Source: Chryseobacterium gleum (GTDB taxonomy: Bacteria > Bacteroidota > Bacteroidia > Flavobacteriales_D > Crocinitomicaceae). From it: a DNA stretch of 11,586 nt. The stretch is taken from the NCBI GenBank assembly GCA_943326825.2, contig CALPUT020000043.1:1-11586 (forward strand), written 5' to 3'. The position numbers and the translations under genes were made by a program. Shown piece after piece: positions 6,995 through 11,586 of this stretch. A model generated the notes under the pieces. That model was not told where the DNA came from and made no database searches. It worked only from the letters and a program-made list of their open reading frames with translations. Position 1 is the first letter of the stretch; each line of letters begins with the position of its first letter.

Positions 6995-7369
6995 ATGAAA
7001 ATATTATTCAACAAAACACTACTAATATTAAGTGTGTCTTTAATGATATTAGTTGTAGGTTGTAGAAAGAAAAAAGATACTATTGCAGCAATAACAGTTA
7101 CAAATAAATCTACTGGTAAGGCAGTAGAAAATGCAAAGGTAACTTTATCACCTTCAAACCCAAGCCAGCAAGTTGATGAAAGAGTTACAAAAACAATGAA
7201 TACAAATTCAAACGGTGTTGCTTACTTTAATTACAATGATTTATATCAATTAGGATCCGCGGGGGTTTGTATATTAAATATTAAAGCTTTGAAAGATGCT
7301 TCAACTGGTTCAGGAATTATTAAAATAGAAGAAGAAAAAACAACGAGTGCTGGTGTTACGATAATCTAG
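6995..7369 (+). CDS. small lipoprotein A with Ig/prealbumin-like domain
   Basis: Predicted lipoprotein of 124 residues: signal peptide with lipobox LVVGC (19-23), Cys23 being the lipid-attachment site, then a basic RKKKD stretch. The body (about 28-124) reads like a carboxypeptidase-regulatory or Cna-B type beta-sandwich: ITVTNKSTGKAVENAKVTL, SNGVAYFNYNDLYQLG, LNIKALKD. ATG 6968 in the same frame would add nine residues ahead of the signal peptide. I chose 6995 because the paralogue at 7805 starts at the matching residue. It lacks the acidic run after Cys that marks surface-exported lipoproteins in some Bacteroidetes, so a periplasmic-facing location is more likely. First of three tandem lipoprotein genes with 22- and 26-bp gaps. 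I do not recognise a named family; function unknown. Confidence 0.8.
   Translation: MKILFNKTLLILSVSLMILVVGCRKKKDTIAAITVTNKSTGKAVENAKVTLSPSNPSQQVDERVTKTMNTNSNGVAYFNYNDLYQLGSAGVCILNIKALKDASTGSGIIKIEEEKTTSAGVTII
7061..7117 (+). repeat. direct repeat copy 1, near-identical to 7871-7927
   Basis: These 57 bp encode Cys23 to Gly41 of lipoprotein A. They match 7871-7927 in lipoprotein C at 55 of 57 bases. Both differences are third-position changes, in adjacent codons (ACT/ACA and ATT/ATA). Confidence 0.9.
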
Positions 7370-7391
7370 CAATTCATTGAATTAAAATTGT

Positions 7392-7778
7392 ATGAAAGTA
7401 AAATTGAAATATATCATATTGCTCTTTTTGTCGATTAGTATTTTATCGACATTCAGTGCTTGTAAAAACAAAGATGCATCTGTTTTAAAAATTTATATTC
7501 GCTCAAAAAACAACGAATTATTAGCCGATACTAAAGTTGTCATTATTGGAGATGTCAAATCGAATCCTCCAACAAAAGAATATGTCGATACTGCAAGTAC
7601 AAATGCATCAGGTTATGCTACTTTTGATATGCAACCTTATTTTGACTTGGCTGGAGAAAAAGAAAATCCAACTGGTTATTTTGATATTGTGTTTAAAAAA
7701 GACACAAAAACAGGATCAGGTCGAGTTAGATGTCGAGTTCATATAACAACAGTAGAAACACTTTATTTTACAGAATAA
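7392..7778 (+). CDS. small lipoprotein B, diverged member of the cluster
   Basis: Predicted lipoprotein of 128 residues with signal peptide and lipobox TFSAC (Cys24), followed by KNKDAS. The body has the same layout as its neighbours although little sequence identity remains: a first strand LKIYIRSKNNELLADTKVVI, the turn NASGYATFDM that aligns with SNGVAYFNYN in A, and KDTKTGSG that aligns with KDASTGSG in A. An ancient duplication is the simplest reading. It carries a proline-containing loop (SNPPTKEY) in the variable middle part. The gaps of 22 bp before and 26 bp after suggest a single transcript with both neighbours. No enzymatic motif is visible. Function unknown; an outer-membrane-attached binding or structural module is one possibility. 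Confidence 0.8.
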   Translation: MKVKLKYIILLFLSISILSTFSACKNKDASVLKIYIRSKNNELLADTKVVIIGDVKSNPPTKEYVDTASTNASGYATFDMQPYFDLAGEKENPTGYFDIVFKKDTKTGSGRVRCRVHITTVETLYFTE

Positions 7779-7804
7779 TAATAATGATTTAAACCTTATA
7801 TAAA

Positions 7805-8182
7805 ATGAAAATAATATCTAAAAAAACATTCTTATTTCTTAGCATCATTGCTTTAGTTGCTTTAGTTGGGTGTAGAAAGAAAAAAGATACAATAGCAGCA
7901 ATAACAGTTACAAATAAATCTACTGGTGCTCCTGTTGTTAATGGAAAAGTTGTGCTTTATGCTACATCTACAACAGGTCATCAAGCTGCAGTAACAGTTC
8001 ATGATACAGCTTATTCAAATGGAAGTGGTGTAGCTTATTTTAACTTCAATAATGTTTATCAATTAGGTCAAGCTGGTGTTTGTGTTTTAAACATCAAAGC
8101 TTCAAAAGACAATTTATCTGGTGAAGGTATAATTAAAATTGAACAAGAAAAATCGACAAGCGCTGGAGTTTATATTCAATAA
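7805..8182 (+). CDS. small lipoprotein C, paralogue of lipoprotein A
   Basis: Predicted lipoprotein of 125 residues. The lipobox is LVGC with Cys23 at exactly the same residue as in lipoprotein A, followed by the same 18 residues up to Gly41. The middle part (about 42-74) is quite different from A (YATSTTGHQAAVTVHDTAYS here). The C-terminal part (76-125) is again similar, with 36 of 50 residues the same, including VAYFN, YQLG, AGVC, LNIKA, GIIKIE and TSAGV. Variable loops between conserved strands would fit a binding module. It is the last gene of the cluster and is followed by a strong terminator. The synonymous-site pattern suggests recent exchange with A at the 5' end. No named family recognised; function unknown. 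Confidence 0.8.
   Translation: MKIISKKTFLFLSIIALVALVGCRKKKDTIAAITVTNKSTGAPVVNGKVVLYATSTTGHQAAVTVHDTAYSNGSGVAYFNFNNVYQLGQAGVCVLNIKASKDNLSGEGIIKIEQEKSTSAGVYIQ
7871..7927 (+). repeat. direct repeat copy 2, near-identical to 7061-7117
   Basis: Encodes Cys23 to Gly41 of lipoprotein C and differs from copy 1 at two bases in 57. The copies are 810 bp apart in the same orientation. Recombination between them would delete lipoprotein B and fuse A to C in frame. Confidence 0.9.
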
Positions 8183-8202
8183 AATTTAGTATTAAATCTA
8201 CT

Positions 8203-8232
8203 AGCTGTCTTTAATATAAAGACAGCTTTTTT
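8203..8232 (+). terminator. rho-independent terminator of the lipoprotein cluster
   Basis: AGCTGTCTTT (8203-8212) pairs perfectly over ten bases with AAAGACAGCT (8218-8227) around the loop AATAT, and runs into six T residues (8227-8232). It ends within the stop codon of the converging phosphatase gene. On the minus strand no U-run follows the stem, so it serves the plus-strand lipoprotein transcript. Confidence 0.9.
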
Positions 8233-10216
8233 ATTTAAATAACTTTAAACCAATCATTAAAACATCATCAACTTGTTCATAATCGCCTTTCCAATCGTAA
8301 AAAGCAGTCAACATAAAGCTTCTTTGATCTTCCAAACTGTATGAAACAATTTTATTCATATTTTCTTTTAAACGATTGTGTTTGTATTTTTTTCCCTTAG
8401 AACCTCCAAATTGATCTGGATAACCATCAGTAAACATATACAATAAATCGCCATTTTGATATTGAACATCTATTGTATTAAATAAATTAATCTCTTCCCC
8501 AAAAAATGAACCTACTGGAAATTTATCTCCTTTGATAATTTTCAACTCTCGCTCATTTACTATGTACAATGAATTAAATGCGCCACTGAAATGAACTTGA
8601 TTTGTTATTTTATGAATAGAAATAAGGCTGATATCCATTCCATCTTTCACAATACTATTTTCTGATTCTTGGTGTAAACTTTCTGTTAACCAATTATTTA
8701 CAGCATCTAATATTTCACCTGTTTTGATTATTCCTTTTTCAAGAACTGCTTTATTCAATAAATTATAATTAACCAATGAAATCAGGGCTCCTGGAACACC
8801 ATGGCCTGTACAATCTGCTGCAGCTAAAAAAATATGTGTATCAGTTTCTGCAATCCAATTAAAATCTCCACTAAGTATGTCTTTAGGTTGATAAATAACA
8901 AAAGAATTTGGTAAGATTTTGTTCCATAAAGATTTTGGAGGTAAAATTGCTTCTTGAATTCGTTGTGCATATTTTATACTATCCTTGATATCTTTATTTT
9001 GTGTTTCTACTAATATGTTTTTTTCTTCAATAATTTTATTTTGAGCTTCAACTGCTTGCTTTTGTTTAAGGATTATTTTATTGATTTTCGATTTTTCACG
9101 TAAATTGTAAATGATAAAAATCACCAATAAAAGAATCAAGCTGAAGCCTATACGAAAAACATTTATTTGAAAATTCTTTTTATCTATTTCGGAATTTGTT
9201 TTTAATAATTCTCTTTTACGTTTTTCGCTTTCATACTTTGTTTGCATTTCAATCAAATTTCGAGCATTTGCAATACTGTAAATTTGGTCTTCTAACTTTT
9301 CATTTTCTTTGAAATAATAATTTGCTTTTTTGAAATTATTCGTTAATTCATATACATTAGAAAGCGATTCAAAACTATGTTGAAGTTGATTTTTTAATTT
9401 ATATTGTTTTGAAAGTAATAAACTTTTTAATAAATAAGAAATTGATTCTTGGTATTTTTTTTGTGCGATTTTCACATCGCCAATTTCATTATAGACTGAA
9501 GCAACACCTATTATATCATCATTTCTTTGAAAAACTAAAAGAGATTGATTTATTTGACGAGTTGCTGTAGATAAATTGTTTAATCGTCGATTAATATTAC
9601 CTAAATTCAATAAAATGTATGGTAGATTATCAGCATTCGAAATTTGACTATATTTCAATGAAAGCTCGAAAAAATTTTTCGCCTTCACCAATTCATTTCT
9701 TATTGCATAAATTGAACCTAGATTATTGTATGAATCCGATAAACCCTCATAATGCTTAGACTCGGTATCAATTTTTATCGATTTATTAAAGTAATTATTT
9801 GCTACAGATAGTTTATCAATATCAACATAAACCAAGGCAATATCATTATATAAATCACTCAACAAAGCACTATTAGGATGAGTCTCTAATAATTTTTCAG
9901 CTATTAAATAACTTTGTAAAGAACTCGAATAATCACCTCTCCTATAATATACAACCCCAATATTAGTATGTGCTTTTATTATACCTTTTTGGAAATTTAA
10001 TATCTCTGCCAATAATCTAGCTTTCTGGGCATAGCGTAAAGAAATTGTAGGATTAATCGTATTTAATTTTTCAGACAATTCATTGAATAAATGAACTCGA
10101 ATCGTGTCTCTTCTTGAGGTTTTTAGTTTATTGTACAGCGAATCTGTTTCTCTCGTTTGCGAAAAACAAGAAATTCCAATGAATAATGTAAATACAATTC
10201 TTAAAATAATCTCCAT
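8231..10216 (-). CDS. TPR-repeat membrane sensor with SpoIIE/PP2C serine phosphatase domain
   Basis: Protein of 661 residues. Residues 1-20 form a signal peptide, with likely cleavage CFS/QT. Residues about 60-310 hold tetratricopeptide repeats (for example NNLGSIYAIRNELVKAKNFF and NLGNINRRLNNLSTA). A charged coil at about 320-348 leads into one membrane segment (352-371), then a second coil (375-413) and the phosphatase domain (about 435-661). Metal-binding acidic residues are visible in SGDF (D451), AADCTGHGVPGAL (D468), DGMD (D525/D528), FTDGYPDQFGG (D597) and QVDDVLMIG (D650/D651). By this topology the TPRs are periplasmic and the PP2C is cytoplasmic. Family members dephosphorylate serine/threonine on anti-sigma antagonists or other regulators; none is encoded nearby. 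I chose ATG 10216 because it begins at the signal peptide; TTG 10237 would add seven residues. It lies 56 bp after recJ, with only a weak -7-like TATTTTTA in the gap. Confidence 0.88.
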   Translation of the reverse strand: MEIILRIVFTLFIGISCFSQTRETDSLYNKLKTSRRDTIRVHLFNELSEKLNTINPTISLRYAQKARLLAEILNFQKGIIKAHTNIGVVYYRRGDYSSSLQSYLIAEKLLETHPNSALLSDLYNDIALVYVDIDKLSVANNYFNKSIKIDTESKHYEGLSDSYNNLGSIYAIRNELVKAKNFFELSLKYSQISNADNLPYILLNLGNINRRLNNLSTATRQINQSLLVFQRNDDIIGVASVYNEIGDVKIAQKKYQESISYLLKSLLLSKQYKLKNQLQHSFESLSNVYELTNNFKKANYYFKENEKLEDQIYSIANARNLIEMQTKYESEKRKRELLKTNSEIDKKNFQINVFRIGFSLILLLVIFIIYNLREKSKINKIILKQKQAVEAQNKIIEEKNILVETQNKDIKDSIKYAQRIQEAILPPKSLWNKILPNSFVIYQPKDILSGDFNWIAETDTHIFLAAADCTGHGVPGALISLVNYNLLNKAVLEKGIIKTGEILDAVNNWLTESLHQESENSIVKDGMDISLISIHKITNQVHFSGAFNSLYIVNERELKIIKGDKFPVGSFFGEEINLFNTIDVQYQNGDLLYMFTDGYPDQFGGSKGKKYKHNRLKENMNKIVSYSLEDQRSFMLTAFYDWKGDYEQVDDVLMIGLKLFK

Positions 10217-10272
10217 TAACCTTACTTGATAATACAAGAATTTGCTTAAAAATACATATTATATTGAATTTC

Positions 10273-11586
10273 TCAAATTGTAGTTCTAATATCCTTAATG
10301 TTCAACTGCAATGTTTCTCTATTATTCCATGAATTAGTTTCTAAGGTATAAATAATATCAAATGGAACTCCATTGGCAACCAAATCAATTTTTTCAGCCA
10401 TGTTAAAACCGATTGCTTCTAAAACAACATCACAAGTTGGTTGCGTTAAGGTCAATTTCAAATGTTCATCTTTCAAAATGCGAATATCTTTTGAAAAGAC
10501 ATTTTTAGAAATAAAAACGGGCTTCATGTTTCCTGGACCATGAGGCTCTAACTGATTCAAGATTCGCTTTAAACGAGGTATTTTCATACGATTCTCTTCA
10601 GTTGTAAAAATTTCATTGAAATCTAATTCAATATCTACTTTCTCAATTGGTGCTAAATCTTCAATATCAATTCTTTTCCCAACAACTTCTTCAAATTTCA
10701 CCTGAAATGCTGTAAGATTCTCTTTTGATAAAGTCATTCCTGCAGCATGTTTATGTCCACCGAATTGTTCTAATAAATGTTCACATTCAATTAGTGCTTC
10801 ATGAATATCAAAATTGTTGACCGTACGAGCTGAACCTGTAATCATTCCATTTGATTCCGTCAAAACAATCGTTGGTTTAAAATGTTTTTCAATCAATCGA
10901 GAAGCAACAATTCCCACAACTCCTTTGTGCCAATTTTCATTAAATACAACCGTCGATTTTTTAGAAGTATATTTCACATCAGAGGCAATTTGAGTCAACG
11001 CTTCTTCAGTCATTTCTTTATCTAATTCTCTTCTTTCTAAATTATCGTTATTGATTTCATTGGCAATTTGCTCAATTTCTTCACGATTATCCGAAATCAT
11101 TAATTCAACCGCATGTTTTCCAGAACGTAATCTCCCTGCCGCATTAATTCTAGGAGCAATGATGAAAACAACATTCGTCAAGGTAACTGGAAATTCTTTT
11201 TTAGCAATTTTTAATAATTCTTGAAAAGCAACTCTTGGATTATCATTCAACTGTTTTAAACCAAAATAGCAAAGTGTTCTATTTTCACCCGTTATAGGAA
11301 CGATATCTGCACCAATACTGATGGCTAACAAGTCTAAGTACTCAAACAATTCCGATTGATCCCATTGATTTTTTTGAATCAACGCTTGCAATAATTTAAA
11401 GCCAACTCCACAACCAGACAATTCTTTATAGGGATAATCACAATCTTTTCGTTTTGGATCTAAAATAATTCCATCTGGCAATTCATCTCCCGGATTGTGA
11501 TGATCGCAAACGATAAAATCAATGTTTTTTTCTTTCGCATAAGTCACCTTATCAACTGATTTGATCCCGCAATCCAAGGAAATAAT
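10273..11586 (-). CDS. recJ: single-stranded-DNA-specific exonuclease RecJ (N-terminal part outside the window)
   Basis: The C-terminal 437 residues are visible; about 130 N-terminal residues, with the first Asp motif of the DHH domain, lie beyond the window edge. The frame is open to the last base. In fragment numbering: DCG (5-7), the signature DHH (28-30) in IVCDHHNPG, SGCGVGFKL, LDLLAISIGADIVPI (84-98), and APRINAAGRL (144-153). The DHHA1 domain has NENWHKGVVGIVASRL, GSARTV (251-256) and GGHKHAAGM (276-284). The rest is the C-terminal OB-type domain. RecJ degrades single-stranded DNA 5' to 3' in RecF-pathway recombination, mismatch repair and base-excision repair, using manganese or magnesium held by the DHH residues. 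No sign of damage. It runs toward the TPR phosphatase gene with a 56-bp gap, so read-through into that gene is possible. Confidence 0.96.
   Translation of the reverse strand: MISLDCGIKSVDKVTYAKEKNIDFIVCDHHNPGDELPDGIILDPKRKDCDYPYKELSGCGVGFKLLQALIQKNQWDQSELFEYLDLLAISIGADIVPITGENRTLCYFGLKQLNDNPRVAFQELLKIAKKEFPVTLTNVVFIIAPRINAAGRLRSGKHAVELMISDNREEIEQIANEINNDNLERRELDKEMTEEALTQIASDVKYTSKKSTVVFNENWHKGVVGIVASRLIEKHFKPTIVLTESNGMITGSARTVNNFDIHEALIECEHLLEQFGGHKHAAGMTLSKENLTAFQVKFEEVVGKRIDIEDLAPIEKVDIELDFNEIFTTEENRMKIPRLKRILNQLEPHGPGNMKPVFISKNVFSKDIRILKDEHLKLTLTQPTCDVVLEAIGFNMAEKIDLVANGVPFDIIYTLETNSWNNRETLQLNIKDIRTTI

Noticed and set aside
10214..10237. TTG start at 10237 for the TPR phosphatase, and a lipobox at its N-terminus (ISC).
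   Set aside because: ATG 10216 begins directly at the signal peptide. The residues before Cys (GIS) do not fit a lipobox, while CFS/Q fits signal peptidase I cleavage better.
1..11586. A new defence, mobile or biosynthetic system in the window.
   Set aside because: Most genes fall in known housekeeping, envelope or signalling families in ordinary order. No nuclease-effector pair, transposase, integrase, CRISPR repeats or modular synthase is present.

Overview
The window is AT-rich and looks like ordinary chromosome of a free-living Bacteroidetes, most likely Flavobacteriales. The grounds are a complete type IX secretion (T9SS) C-terminal sorting domain, exported proteins with Gln right after the predicted signal-peptidase site, TAnnTTTG-type promoter boxes, almost no Shine-Dalgarno sequences, and a YtxJ bacillithiol-type protein. 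I cannot name a genus with confidence. No phage, insertion sequence, CRISPR array, tRNA or rRNA gene is visible, and I do not see a clear new defence or biosynthetic system.

Plus strand, 1-4055. The window opens inside a YbdL-type methionine/glutamine aminotransferase. It overlaps by 13 bp a YafV-type omega-amidase. Together they form a two-step module: transamination using glutamine, then hydrolysis of the 2-oxoglutaramate by-product. Next come a 619-residue secreted T9SS cargo protein with its own likely promoter and a strong rho-independent terminator, and a small YqaA/DedA-like membrane protein.

Centre, 4056-6994. A REPIN-like pair of inverted GC-rich hairpins (4117-4245) lies between convergent genes. 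On the minus strand, pheS, ytxJ and a beta-propeller glutaminyl-peptide cyclotransferase form a tight operon with 12-bp gaps. The cyclotransferase may connect to the rest of the window, because the T9SS cargo (SFA/Q) and the TPR phosphatase (FS/Q) both expose Gln after predicted signal cleavage, the class of substrate it would cyclise.

Plus strand, 6995-8182. Three small lipoproteins in tandem share one Ig/prealbumin-like domain layout. The first and third are paralogues with a patchy divergence pattern: 57 bp just after the lipid-attachment Cys is nearly identical, while the C-terminal half has diverged at many synonymous sites. A perfect 10-bp terminator hairpin closes the cluster.

Minus strand, 8231-11586. 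A TPR sensor with a SpoIIE/PP2C phosphatase domain lies downstream of recJ, whose 5' part runs off the window. All gene-free gaps are shorter than 300 bp.
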